From positions 124,001 through 188,000 of the forward strand of contig NZ_MPOB01000005.1 in NCBI RefSeq assembly GCF_002148795.1: a stretch of 64,000 nt of DNA, given 5' to 3'. The translations under genes were made by a program, and so were the position numbers. Every line of letters starts with the position of its first letter. Within the stretch, counting starts at the first letter, position 1. The notes below the pieces were generated by a model. The model was not told the DNA's origin and made no database searches. It was given only the letters and a program-made list of their open reading frames with translations. Below are positions 46,231-56,448 of the stretch, in pieces. This DNA is from Oceanibaculum nanhaiense. GTDB lineage: Bacteria; Pseudomonadota; Alphaproteobacteria; Oceanibaculales; Oceanibaculaceae.

Positions 46231-47024
46231 CCCTTTCCGAGGCGGAGACGGCGGTCCGTGAAGAGCATATCTTCGGAACGAAGATCGCGCTGCTGGACGT
46301 GACGGCGGCGGCGGCGGCGGTCATGGCGCGGCCGGCAGACGCGCCCTTCGCCTATATCGTTACCCCGAATGCCCAGCATCTGGTGCAGCTGGACCGCGGC
46401 GATGCCGATTTTCGCGCGGCCTATGACGGTGCCTGGCTGCGGCTGTGTGACAGCCAGATCGTGCGGCTGGTCGCCCGGCTGTTTTTTGCCCGCAACCTGC
46501 CATTGTGCGCCGGCAGCGATCTGACCGCCGCGCTGTTCGCCGATCACATCCGGCCGGATGACAGGATCTGCGTTATCGGCGGCGATGCGGAACTGGAGCG
46601 CCGGCTGCGCGAGAAATACGGTCTGCGGAACCTGGCCCGGCACGCGCCGCCGATGGGCTTCATGGCCGACCCGGAAGCCGTACGGGCCTGCATCGATTTC
46701 ATCGAGACGCATCCCAGCCGCTTTGTCTTTCTGGCGGTCGGCTCGCCCCGGTCGGAGTTGCTGGCGTGCCGCGTGCAGGCGCGCGGCCGGGCCACGGGCA
46801 CCGGCCTGTGCATCGGCAGCTCCCTGCATTTCATCACCGGGCTGGTGCCGCGCGCGCCGCTGTGGATGCGGCGGCTGGCGCTGGAATGGCTGTTCCGGCT
46901 GCTGCGGGCGCCGCGCAGCCACGCGCGCCGGGTGTTCGTCGATTCGCTTCCTTTCCTGTATATTGCGCTGAGGCAGAGGCTGATGCCGGGACGGCGCAGC
47001 GGCCTGCCGCCAGAGGAGCGTTGA
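46227..47024 (+). CDS. WecG/TagA/CpsF family glycosyltransferase
   Basis: 265 residues from a GTG that overlaps the Wza stop (GTGA). Family GT26 features: TPNAQHLVQLDRGDADFRAAYDGAWLRLCDSQIVRLVAR, GGDAELERRLREKYG and FVFLAVGSPRSELLACR. Members transfer N-acetylmannosamine(uronic acid), GlcNAc or glucose to polyprenyl-linked acceptors. It is the only recognisable elongating glycosyltransferase in the locus. The C-terminus has an amphipathic, Arg-rich helix likely to sit at the membrane, as in other members. Confidence 0.92.
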   Translation: MTLSEAETAVREEHIFGTKIALLDVTAAAAAVMARPADAPFAYIVTPNAQHLVQLDRGDADFRAAYDGAWLRLCDSQIVRLVARLFFARNLPLCAGSDLTAALFADHIRPDDRICVIGGDAELERRLREKYGLRNLARHAPPMGFMADPEAVRACIDFIETHPSRFVFLAVGSPRSELLACRVQARGRATGTGLCIGSSLHFITGLVPRAPLWMRRLALEWLFRLLRAPRSHARRVFVDSLPFLYIALRQRLMPGRRSGLPPEER

Positions 47025-47030
47025 ACGGCC

Positions 47031-48341
47031 ATGGCACAGGGGCGGCTACAGGGGGGGCAGATTATCGAACCGCCCACCGGTCGCGTGCTGTCGCTGGATG
47101 GCGATGCCGGCCCGGCACAGCCAAGGGCGGAAAGTAACCAGACAATTCTGCTGCTGGCGCTGCTGGTCGCCCTGCCGATGTTCGGGCAGAGCTTCCACTA
47201 CATGATCGACCTGCCGCCGCTGTATTTGCTGTCCAAGGGCTGGCCGGTCCTGACCGCGCCGCTGGCGCTCTTCGCCCTGGTCCGTCTGTCGCTTCCCCTG
47301 CAGGTGCTCTACGGGGTTCTCCTGGCCTATGTGCTGGGGCTGACGCCGCTGATGTCGATGATCTATTTCGGCACCGGCCTTGTCGATGCCCTGGCCACCA
47401 CGGCCAAGAGCTTGCCTTTTCTGTATTATTTCGCGGCGCTCGGGTTGCTTCTGCTGCTCCGCCCGCGGCCGGAGACGGTGGTCCGGGCGGTGTTGTGGCT
47501 GGGGGCTGCGACCTTCATCCTGATGGCATTGCTGTGGGTGGTAATTCCGGCCGATTTCTACAAAACCGATCCGGCGGAATCGAAGCTGTTCCTGTTCGAG
47601 GCCGAACGCGGCTACCGGATTTTCATGCCGATGTTCTTCGGCACCATCTTTCTGTTCTACCTGACGCGCCGTGCCTTCGCCCGGCAGGAGATCGCAACCA
47701 TCCTGCTGCTGCTTGTCTGCTTCGCGCTGATGGTGCTGATCTACAAGCAGCGCACGGTCATCCTGGCGGTGCTGCTGACCGTCGGCCTGATTGCCCTTGC
47801 CGCCAGTTCCGGCTGGCGTCGCGGGCTGCTGCTGCTGTTCGGTACGGCGGGCGGGCTGGTGGCGGCAGGGCTGATCTACGCGCATTTCCTGGAGCGCATC
47901 GAAGCGGCGCTGGGGGCGTCGCTGACCATCCGGCAGCTGTCGATCACCATCGCCACCGATTATGTGCTCAGCAATCCGCTGGTCATGTGGTTCGGCGCCG
48001 GTTCGGTGACCCGGATCAGCGACAACAATCTGCAGACGATCCTCGGCAACGCCCATTTCTATCTGGCGGATATCGGCTGGCTCGGCATCATCTTCGAATA
48101 TGGCCTGGTCGGCGCCAGCCTGATCCTTGCCGTCTATGTCGCCTCATTGCGCTGTATCCGGCGGATCGGGGCGGGCACGCATTATTCCATGATGACGGCG
48201 GCGCTGGGCGACCATATCGTCCTGATGCTGATCACATCGCTGGTCTATTCCCTGGTGTTCACACCGGGCGAGATGGCGACGGCGCTGGCACTGGCCACCT
48301 ATCTGGGGCTGCACAGCGATACATCGGTTCCCCGGCCTTAG
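47031..48341 (+). CDS. Wzy-like polysaccharide polymerase/O-antigen ligase family membrane protein
   Basis: 436 residues with about ten hydrophobic helices and a larger periplasmic loop (about residues 280-340) before the last helices, as in the O-antigen ligase/polymerase superfamily. The segment [46 protein letters not shown] matches the Wzy_C-type pattern (short G-G and H-x-x-Y/D-x-G motifs). It should polymerise repeat units in the periplasm. Starts 6 bases after the glycosyltransferase stop and is the last EPS gene. An N-terminal ~35-residue polar extension precedes the first helix. Confidence 0.83.
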   Translation: MAQGRLQGGQIIEPPTGRVLSLDGDAGPAQPRAESNQTILLLALLVALPMFGQSFHYMIDLPPLYLLSKGWPVLTAPLALFALVRLSLPLQVLYGVLLAYVLGLTPLMSMIYFGTGLVDALATTAKSLPFLYYFAALGLLLLLRPRPETVVRAVLWLGAATFILMALLWVVIPADFYKTDPAESKLFLFEAERGYRIFMPMFFGTIFLFYLTRRAFARQEIATILLLLVCFALMVLIYKQRTVILAVLLTVGLIALAASSGWRRGLLLLFGTAGGLVAAGLIYAHFLERIEAALGASLTIRQLSITIATDYVLSNPLVMWFGAGSVTRISDNNLQTILGNAHFYLADIGWLGIIFEYGLVGASLILAVYVASLRCIRRIGAGTHYSMMTAALGDHIVLMLITSLVYSLVFTPGEMATALALATYLGLHSDTSVPRP

Positions 48342-48367
48342 CCGGCTTGGGTTCCCCGCCCTTAGCC
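48326..48367. repeat. 18-bp direct repeat across the end of the Wzy-like gene
   Basis: GGTTCCCCGGCCTTAGCC (48326-48343) recurs with one mismatch at 48350-48367, so the stop codon region is duplicated. The remaining gap to ettA is C-rich and otherwise featureless. Confidence 0.55.
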
Positions 48368-48505
48368 CCGCTTCCCGCCCGCGTCACCAGCCTTCGCCCA
48401 CCCCCGCATTGCGTCCACCCCCCGCTATCGGCTACAAAGCACCGCATCCGGTGGCCGGTTGGGCTGCCCCACGATCTTTCCCAATTAGCGCGAATGAGGA
48501 GCGGC

Positions 48506-50188
<1,683 letters not shown>

Positions 50189-50212
50189 AGGCGGTAGGTT
50201 TCAGGCAAGAAG

Positions 50213-50242
50213 AAAGGGCGGATGGATGACCATCCGCCCTTT
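50213..50242. terminator. Bidirectional terminator between ettA and ecfG
   Basis: A perfect 13-bp stem AAAGGGCGGATGG/CCATCCGCCCTTT with a 4-base loop, followed by further T on the plus strand and preceded by A-rich sequence, so it can act for both convergent genes. Confidence 0.88.
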
Positions 50243-50280
50243 TTGCTGTGTGAGGCAGCAGGGGTAGTTTTTGTGGCCGG

Positions 50281-50793
50281 TCAGGCCGCCTGATAGCGTG
50301 CTGCAGCCGGGCGCTCGCGGGCTGCCATGACCTGGCTCAGTTCGGCGCGGGCGCGCGACACGCGGCTCTTGATCGTGCCAACGGCGCAGTCGCAGATTTC
50401 GGCCGCGTCCTCGTAGCTGAAGCCGCTGGCGCCAACCAGGATCAGCACCTCGCGCTGGTCGGCCGACAGCGTCTGGAAGGCGCGGTCGAAATCGCGCACA
50501 TGCAGTTTCACCTCCTGGGTCGCCGGGGTGGACTGGTTGAGCGCGCGGTCGTCGATGGGTTCCATCTCGAAGCGGCGCTGGCGCAGCTGATCGTAGAAGA
50601 TGTTGCGCAGGATGGTGAACATCCAGGCTTTGAAGTTGGTGCCCATCTGGAACTTGTCCTGCGCCTTCAGCGCACGCACCACAGCGTCCTGCGTCAGATC
50701 CTTGGCGCGATCCTCATTGCGGCACAGCATGCGGGCGAAAGCCTGCAGGTGGGGAATGACGTCAACCAACTCATCCTGAAACGGGCGTGGCAT
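50281..50793 (-). CDS. ecfG: General stress response ECF sigma factor EcfG
   Basis: 170 residues from the ATG at MPRPFQDELVDVIPHLQ, with GGAGG 7 bases upstream; an ATG 17 codons earlier lacks a binding site. Sigma region 2 (ARMLCRNEDRAKDLTQDAVVRAL, GTNFKAWMFTILRNIFYDQLR) and region 4 (LILVGASGFSYEDAAEICDCAVGTIKSRVSRARAEL) match the ECF15/EcfG class, which directs the alphaproteobacterial general stress regulon from GGAAC/CGTT promoters. The adjoining nepR and PhyR-like genes and the EcfG-type promoters support the call. No membrane anti-sigma factor is present, as expected for this class. Confidence 0.93.
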   Translation of the reverse strand: MPRPFQDELVDVIPHLQAFARMLCRNEDRAKDLTQDAVVRALKAQDKFQMGTNFKAWMFTILRNIFYDQLRQRRFEMEPIDDRALNQSTPATQEVKLHVRDFDRAFQTLSADQREVLILVGASGFSYEDAAEICDCAVGTIKSRVSRARAELSQVMAARERPAAARYQAA

Positions 50794-50949
50794 TTTTCTG
50801 CCTCCGTTATTTATTAGACCGAATAGACGATCGGATTCGGCCATCCGCTATTGGCTACAATAAGGAACAATAAAGGCTGTTTCATGGCGCGGTGCCCAGA
50901 TACGGTCACAAACATAAATAAATATAATTTTAATGTTTTTGTCTTGGTT

Positions 50950-51192
50950 TCAGGGTTTCTTGGTCTTGTTGTTTATTATGTCAATTATATCCTGCGGAAT
51001 TGGCTCGCTCAGAATATCCGCATACATTTCCTGCAAATAGTCTTCGATCCAGTGCCCGAAATACGGGTTATCGCCGGGCTCGTCGTGCCTCCCGCCCGCC
51101 ATGGCCTTGGCGGCAGTGCTTTTGCGCCGTGTTGCGCCGGGTTCTGGCCGGCTGTACACGAGTTTCAGAAAGGGGGCTTGATGTGTCGTCAT
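50950..51192 (-). CDS. nepR: NepR family anti-sigma factor
   Basis: 80 residues. The C-terminal half holds the NepR signature: IEDYLQEMYADILSEPIPQDIIDIINN with EPIP at residues 63-66, two short helices that clamp the EcfG sigma. The N-terminal 40 residues are basic, low complexity and probably disordered, as in other NepR proteins. NepR sequesters EcfG until phosphorylated PhyR displaces it. An internal Met at residue 31 is a possible alternative start. It lies 156 bases ahead of ecfG on the same strand and behind an EcfG-type promoter. Confidence 0.88.
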   Translation of the reverse strand: MTTHQAPFLKLVYSRPEPGATRRKSTAAKAMAGGRHDEPGDNPYFGHWIEDYLQEMYADILSEPIPQDIIDIINNKTKKP

Positions 51193-51262
51193 CCGATTGC
51201 GTCATGGCAAAGGTCTCGGGGCGAATCTGGGAGCCGTACTTTGGCTGAACCTTCATTCGATG

Positions 51263-51287
51263 AACGGAAGAAGCGCGCTCATGTTCC
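51263..51287 (-). promoter_or_regulatory. EcfG-type promoter of nepR-ecfG
   Basis: On the minus strand GGAAC (51287-51283) and CGTT (51266-51263) are separated by 16 bp, an exact match to the EcfG consensus. Transcription would start near 51256, leaving a leader of about 65 bases before nepR: positive autoregulation of the stress sigma factor. Confidence 0.8.
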
Positions 51288-51469
51288 CCGGTAATCATTG
51301 TATTGCCTTGAAAAAGCCCGGGTCTGCCACAGCAGTACCTAAATCGGGGGTTACCCAAAGATAGCCAGCCCGATCAGCGACAGGCCGCCGGGCCGGCGAT
51401 GTGGAGAGAAATAAGCGACCGGCCCTATGGCAGAGGCGCGCAAGACGGCCCGATTGAGGAGCAACTGAG

Positions 51470-52024
51470 ATGCATGCCCCCAAGACAGATTTGTCCGAGG
51501 TTCTGCCCTATCTGCGCCGCTATGCCCATGCACTGGCCGGTGGCCGTTCCAAGGGCGACGCCTATCTGAAGCTATGTCTGGAAACCTATCTTCACGAGCC
51601 GCACCGGCTGCGTGCCGGGCGCAGCATCAAGCCTCAGCTTTTCGCCCTGTTCCACGATGTCTGGTCGGTGGTGGCGCTGACCATGCCGCAACTCGACGAA
51701 GCGGGGGACGATGATGATCTGGACGATCCCTTGGCCGGCGGTCTGCAATGCCTGCCCGTGCTGAAGCGGCAGGTGTTTCTGCTGGGGCGTCTGGAAGGCT
51801 TCACGGCGGCGGAGATCGCCGCGATCCTGGGGATCGACGAGGCCGATGCCCGCCGCCGCCTCGACGAGGCGACCACGCTGCTGCGCCGGCGCATGATCGA
51901 TCGCCACCTGCTGCAGGGCGGTTCCGTTCGGTCAGAGGAAGATGATGATGCGTTTGACGTGCCGTTGCAGGCACCATCCTTTGTCGGCCGCCGGGTCGAG
52001 CGCACGCCGAGCCACCAAAGGTAA
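51470..52024 (+). CDS. PhyR-type sigma-like domain protein without receiver domain
   Basis: 184 residues, ATG preceded by GAGGAG. Residues about 10-145 match the sigma-like output half of PhyR: LPYLRRYAHALAGGRSKGDAYLK (sigma-2-like, with the GDAY motif), FALFHDVWSV, an acidic loop, and LPVLKRQVFLLGRLEGFTAAEIAAILGIDEADARRRLDEA (sigma-4-like). Canonical PhyR is about 265 residues with a C-terminal REC domain whose phosphorylation exposes this NepR-binding surface. Here a 40-residue acidic-then-basic tail follows and the gene stops; no receiver remnant is found downstream in any frame. Divergent from nepR-ecfG, as phyR usually is. It would bind NepR without needing phosphorylation, or it may be degenerate. 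Confidence 0.83.
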   Translation: MHAPKTDLSEVLPYLRRYAHALAGGRSKGDAYLKLCLETYLHEPHRLRAGRSIKPQLFALFHDVWSVVALTMPQLDEAGDDDDLDDPLAGGLQCLPVLKRQVFLLGRLEGFTAAEIAAILGIDEADARRRLDEATTLLRRRMIDRHLLQGGSVRSEEDDDAFDVPLQAPSFVGRRVERTPSHQR

Positions 52025-52050
52025 CGGATCAAAAGTAACAGGCCAGAAAG

Positions 52051-52073
52051 CACCGGAAAGCCCCGTTCCGGTG
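52051..52073 (+). terminator. Hairpin after the PhyR-like gene
   Basis: An 8-bp stem CACCGGAA/TTCCGGTG with a 7-base loop, 26 bases after the stop codon. It lacks a T tract, so termination would be weak or Rho-aided. Confidence 0.4.
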
Positions 52074-52127
52074 GTTACTCACGCGCCTTTCGCGGTATCC
52101 TGAGAGTGATTTTTTGAAGACGATTCG

Positions 52128-52153
52128 GGAACGCGGGGATTGTACCCGCCGTT
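52128..52153 (+). promoter_or_regulatory. EcfG-type promoter of the small PLDc_N membrane protein
   Basis: GGAAC (52128-52132) and CGTT (52150-52153) with a 17-bp spacer, matching the EcfG consensus. A start near 52160 gives a leader of about 59 bases before the 62-residue gene. Confidence 0.78.
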
Positions 52154-52218
52154 AGGACAACAGGATACCGTGTCCGGAACCTGCAATGGGGCCGGCAACA
52201 ATCGAAAGGACTAAGTTG

Positions 52219-52407
52219 ATGGGTATTGAGGTCGGCGGCCTTCTGGGCCTGCTTTTGCTGATCGCCAACATCTGGGCAATCGTGAATGTCGTTGGCAGCG
52301 GCGCGTCCACCGGCGGCAAGGTGCTGTGGATTCTGTTCATCCTGCTGATGCCGCTGCTGGGCTTCATTGTCTGGCTCATCCTGGGGCCGCGCAGCGTGCG
52401 GGCTTAA
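52219..52407 (+). CDS. Small PLDc_N-domain membrane protein
   Basis: 62 residues from the ATG at MGIEVGGLLG, with AAAGGA about 9 bases upstream. Two transmembrane helices (about residues 5-25 and 35-55) and the pattern WILFILLMPLLGFIVWLILGPR identify the phospholipase D-nuclease N-terminal (PLDc_N) family, a membrane hairpin also found in cardiolipin synthases but here standing alone. An EcfG-type promoter lies just upstream, so it should be a member of the general stress regulon, probably at the envelope. Its end meets tamB convergently with only 3 bases between. Confidence 0.85.
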   Translation: MGIEVGGLLGLLLLIANIWAIVNVVGSGASTGGKVLWILFILLMPLLGFIVWLILGPRSVRA

Positions 52408-52410
52408 GCC

Positions 52411-55400
52411 TCAGTAGCGCTTCTCGTAGATCAACCCGATATCGCCGGCTGAGGCAGCGCCCAGCCGGCTTTCTATTTTCAGGTTCGGCAGCACCCGATA
52501 TTCCAGCAGCAGGGCGGTGCTCTCGGCGCCGAATCCCTGGCTGACCCCGACGAACAGATCCTCCGAAAGGTAGCGCCCGGCGCGAACAGAAGCTCCGCCG
52601 TCATCTCCGCCACCGACTTCCAGCGTGTCCAGCCCCAGCGACTGGCGCAGATCATCGACCATGCCGACGCTGCTGACGGTGCCCGTCAGCTCCAGCGCGG
52701 TCTGGGCCAGCCGCGCCGCCTGCACCGCGTTCAGTCTGGCAACGTCGCTGCCGAACAGGATACGCGACAGGATTTCGTCGCGCGGCAGCGGCGGGGAGGA
52801 GGACAGGGTTATGTCCGGCCGGCGCACCGGGCCGCTCAGCGCGATCTGGGCCTGGATGTCGCCGACATCGGCGACCGCCAGGATATCGAGGCCAATTTCC
52901 AGATCGCCATATGGATCCGGCAGCAAGTCGATGGTGCCGCGGTCCAGCACGAAGCGCCGGCCGGCGAAGTCGAACTGGCCGCGCACCACGGAGATATCGC
53001 CGGAAATTTCCGGCGTCGCCGCCGTGCCGGCGATGTCCAGCCTGCCGCTGAATTCCGATTCCAGCCCGCGGCCGCGCACGAAGACCTGCCCCGGTATCTG
53101 AATGGTGATATCGAGGCGCACGAGATCAGGGCCGAATCCGTCCTCCGCTTCATCCTCCTTCTGCCGGGCACGTGCCTGTCTTGCTTCCTCCCGCCGCCTT
53201 TCGGCATCGACATTGGTGCGGGCATCGCGGTTGACCTCGCGAACCTCCAGCATGGTGACGGAGGGCGGCAGGCGATTGGGGATGCGGATGTCGGCCTCAT
53301 CCACCGTGATGCGGCCGGTCAGCAGCAATGCCTGCGCCTGGTTTTCCAGCACCAGCGTGCCGCTGGCATAGGCGGTGCCTTCCTCGCGGTTCAGGATGCG
53401 CAGCCGGTTCTGCCGCAGCCGGATATCGATTTGCGGCAGGCCCTTGCCATCGAAACGGACGCGGCCCTCGCCGGTCAGCGTGCCGCCGGCACCGTCCTGC
53501 GCGCTGAGGTCGTGCAGGGTGAGGCTGTCGCCCTCGCCATCGATACGGAAGGCGATGTTCTGCAGCGTGGCGCCGGTCATGTCGTTCATATAGCGGCCTT
53601 CGGCCAGTTCCGCCGTGCCGCTGAGTTGCGGGTTGCGCACCGTGCCACCAATATCGAGCCCGGCGGTGAGCCTGCCGTCCAGCCGGTCCTCGCCCAGCGC
53701 AAGGGCCAGCAGGGTGATCTTGCTGAGATTGGCCTGCGCCGTTAGCTTGCCGCTGAGCGGGCCATCGGGGGGCAGAACGGCTTCTCCGGTCAGCAGGTCG
53801 AGGCGTACCGGCAGGCTGGCCTGCGCCTCGACCCGCGCGCCTTCCATCCTGTCCAGCGTCAGGCTGGCGTTGAGCTGTCCCCGCTCCAGCCGCCCTTCCA
53901 GCGTGGCGGAGGCGGGCGGCAGGTCGGGCGCTGTGGGATCGTCCAACTCGATGCCGGAAAGACGCAGGCGGAAATCCCCGGTGGGATTGTCGGGGCGTCC
54001 CTGCAGGGTCACTTCCAGCGCGGCATCGCCTTTCAGCGCCGGCCCCAGCTCCAGCCTCTCCGCCAGAGACAGCGGCAGGCCGGTCAGCGACATTCTGGCC
54101 TCCACCGCGCTGTCCGTCAGCCGCGCCGCGCCGGCCAGCCGTGCCCCCTGATCGATGGCGAGGTCGAGCCCCTCGATTTCTTTCAGCTGCGGTCCGTAGC
54201 GCAGCGTCACAGGCTGCCGCAATGCCAGCGCCAGCTTGTGGACATCGCCGTCGAGCCTGTCGAGCCGCAGGGTGATCGTCTCCGCCACCGCGATGGCGCC
54301 GGTGCTTTCCAGCGACAGATCAGGGCCGCTCGCCGCGAGGGAGAAATCGCCACCTTTAGGGTCAAGATCGGCGTCAATGGCCAGATTATCCAGCCGCTGC
54401 CCCCCCGCTTCGATGCCCTCGGCGCGCAGCACCACAGGCCCGTTCGGCGTGCCCTTTACGTCGGCCAGCTGGGCTTCCAGCCGCAGCGCGTCGATGCTGC
54501 CGATATTGTCGGCGGCAAGACCGCTGCCTTCCAGCACCAGCCCGGCATGCTGCCGGCCCGACCGGTCTGCCAGCTCCACTGCCAGCGCGATGCTGCCGGA
54601 GGGATTCAGCTGCTTCTGCCCCGCCAGTGCGGCCAGGGTCGCGAGATCGTCGCTGCTTGCCTTCAGCCGGCCGGCGGCAAGCTGCCGTTCCATGTCGATG
54701 GCGAGATCGCCTTGCAGCGCCAGTGCCTTGCTGTCGAGCGCCAGCCCGTCCAGCCGCAACCGGTTCGCCGCGAACGAGAAAGCCGTCGTTCCGGTCGCCG
54801 CCACCCCGCGCGGGCTGGCCGTAAGGCGCAGCCGGCCTTCGGCAACAGGCGCGCCGGTATCGGCATCCTGCGCCAGCCGGTCGAGGGAGAGGGCTGCGGT
54901 GACAGTCCCCAGTGTCTCGTCTTCCAGCCGGGCATTGCGCCAGTCCAGATTGGCTTCCCCCGTCATTCCGGCGGGCCAGCTGCCGGACAGGGTGACGAAG
55001 GCGCTGGCCGCGCCGGCCATGCGGATGCCGGCCAGTGTGCCCGCCTCCGTCATATCAGGCAGATCAAGGGCGAGGCTGGCCGCAATGGTCTGGAAACCCT
55101 CCGACAGGGTGGCGTTGCCATCCACTGTCAGGCCTTCCCCGGCAAGCCCGATATGGTCGAGTTGCAGCCGCCCTTCCTGCTGGCGGATGCGGCCGGCGGC
55201 GGTCAGTTCGCTGGTACCGCCCAGCAGCGGCAAGGGGGTGCCGTCCAGTGCCGCACCGGCGATGCTGGCCATGATGTCGAAGCCGGCATCGTCGGGATGG
55301 CCGCTGACAGCAGCGTCGAGCCGCAGCATCCCGGCGAGATCGATCCCGGCGAGCGGGGCATAGCGTTCCAGCGGGCCCGTCGCTGTGGCTGTCAGGTCGA

Positions 55401-56448
55401 ATTCCAGGCTGACCGTATCGGCGGTGCCGGCGAGTGCGATCTCGACCGGCCCGTCGCGGATGGTCAGGTTACCGATCCGGACCGGACCGGCGGCGGGCAC
55501 CGTCGCGTCGAGCAGGATGTGCAGTTCCTCGGCCAGGATCGGGCGCAGCTCCGGTGGCAGCAGCGGCCCGGCGCGGACTTTGCTGTCCAGCGTGACATGG
55601 CGGTCTGTGCTGCCGCTAACGGCGATATCGGCGGCAATGCCGATCTCCGGCCCGGCGCTGGCGGTCAGGCGGGCGGTCAGGCCGTCCAACGGGCCTTCGG
55701 CGTTCAGCGTCGCTTCCACGGCGGGGCGGCCCGGCAGGTCGAGCAGCCCGGCGATCACGCCATTCTCCGGCTCCGAGGCGGTGAGCCGCGCTTCCACGCG
55801 GTCGCTGGTGGCATCGTAGCGCAGCACGGCGCTGGCCTCAGCGGGCGCATCCAGCCGCCGGAGGTCGAGCGCGATGTCGATGGCCCTGCCGTGGCGCGGC
55901 AGCACAGCCTTGCCGTTGGCGGTCAGCGTGGCGGTCCTGCCGGCGACCGGCTCGGCCAGCTCGATACGGTCGATCTGCAGCCGGTCGAGACGGATATCGA
56001 CCGGCAGCGGAAAGGGCGAGGCGGCAGGCTGGCTCTCTTCTTCCGCACCACCGGCAGGCTGCCGCAGTACCGAGACCGTCTCCGCCGTCAGCGCGTCGAG
56101 GGTCAGGCGCCGGCCCAGCAGGTCAAACGGCGACCAGTCCAGCACGGCGCGATCGATGGTCAGCCAGGGGCCCTCGGCGTCGCTGATCGTGATCCTGCCG
56201 ACGCTGATGCCCTCGAAGGGCGCCAGCCTTTCGATCCCGACGATCTCCACCTGGCCGGCAAGCAGGTCATTGGCGAGGCGTTCCGCCAGGTCGCGGCCGG
56301 GCCCAGTGTTCAGCGCCAGCACCGCGCCGGCCAGCAGCCCGGCGAGCAGGAAGGGGAGCAGCAAAACGGCCAGCAGGATGCGCCTTGCTGTCCTTCGCCG
56401 CTTCTTCGGCAGGGCGGGCACAGGCTTGCCGGTATCCTTCTCCGCCAT
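52411..56448 (-). CDS. tamB: Translocation and assembly module protein TamB
   Basis: 1345 residues. An N-terminal signal anchor after a basic stretch (KKRRRTARR, helix about residues 24-46) is followed by a very long beta-repeat periplasmic region and the conserved C-terminal DUF490/TamB domain ending in VLPNLKIESRLGAASAGDIGLIYEKRY. TamB forms a beta-taco groove across the periplasm, works with TamA in outer-membrane protein insertion, and is implicated in phospholipid transport. Its ATG overlaps the tamA stop by one base (TGATG), so the two are translationally coupled. Confidence 0.95.
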   Translation of the reverse strand: MAEKDTGKPVPALPKKRRRTARRILLAVLLLPFLLAGLLAGAVLALNTGPGRDLAERLANDLLAGQVEIVGIERLAPFEGISVGRITISDAEGPWLTIDRAVLDWSPFDLLGRRLTLDALTAETVSVLRQPAGGAEEESQPAASPFPLPVDIRLDRLQIDRIELAEPVAGRTATLTANGKAVLPRHGRAIDIALDLRRLDAPAEASAVLRYDATSDRVEARLTASEPENGVIAGLLDLPGRPAVEATLNAEGPLDGLTARLTASAGPEIGIAADIAVSGSTDRHVTLDSKVRAGPLLPPELRPILAEELHILLDATVPAAGPVRIGNLTIRDGPVEIALAGTADTVSLEFDLTATATGPLERYAPLAGIDLAGMLRLDAAVSGHPDDAGFDIMASIAGAALDGTPLPLLGGTSELTAAGRIRQQEGRLQLDHIGLAGEGLTVDGNATLSEGFQTIAASLALDLPDMTEAGTLAGIRMAGAASAFVTLSGSWPAGMTGEANLDWRNARLEDETLGTVTAALSLDRLAQDADTGAPVAEGRLRLTASPRGVAATGTTAFSFAANRLRLDGLALDSKALALQGDLAIDMERQLAAGRLKASSDDLATLAALAGQKQLNPSGSIALAVELADRSGRQHAGLVLEGSGLAADNIGSIDALRLEAQLADVKGTPNGPVVLRAEGIEAGGQRLDNLAIDADLDPKGGDFSLAASGPDLSLESTGAIAVAETITLRLDRLDGDVHKLALALRQPVTLRYGPQLKEIEGLDLAIDQGARLAGAARLTDSAVEARMSLTGLPLSLAERLELGPALKGDAALEVTLQGRPDNPTGDFRLRLSGIELDDPTAPDLPPASATLEGRLERGQLNASLTLDRMEGARVEAQASLPVRLDLLTGEAVLPPDGPLSGKLTAQANLSKITLLALALGEDRLDGRLTAGLDIGGTVRNPQLSGTAELAEGRYMNDMTGATLQNIAFRIDGEGDSLTLHDLSAQDGAGGTLTGEGRVRFDGKGLPQIDIRLRQNRLRILNREEGTAYASGTLVLENQAQALLLTGRITVDEADIRIPNRLPPSVTMLEVREVNRDARTNVDAERRREEARQARARQKEDEAEDGFGPDLVRLDITIQIPGQVFVRGRGLESEFSGRLDIAGTAATPEISGDISVVRGQFDFAGRRFVLDRGTIDLLPDPYGDLEIGLDILAVADVGDIQAQIALSGPVRRPDITLSSSPPLPRDEILSRILFGSDVARLNAVQAARLAQTALELTGTVSSVGMVDDLRQSLGLDTLEVGGGDDGGASVRAGRYLSEDLFVGVSQGFGAESTALLLEYRVLPNLKIESRLGAASAGDIGLIYEKRY

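Noticed and set aside
47495-48505. N-terminal extension of ettA by 337 codons
   Set aside because: The region is the Wzy-like gene in another frame; ettA has a good ATG and ribosome binding site at 48506.
52025-52218. Possible frameshifted receiver domain after the PhyR-like gene
   Set aside because: Reading all frames shows no REC motifs (acidic pair, phosphoacceptor Asp, Lys), only a hairpin, an EcfG promoter and the next gene's leader.
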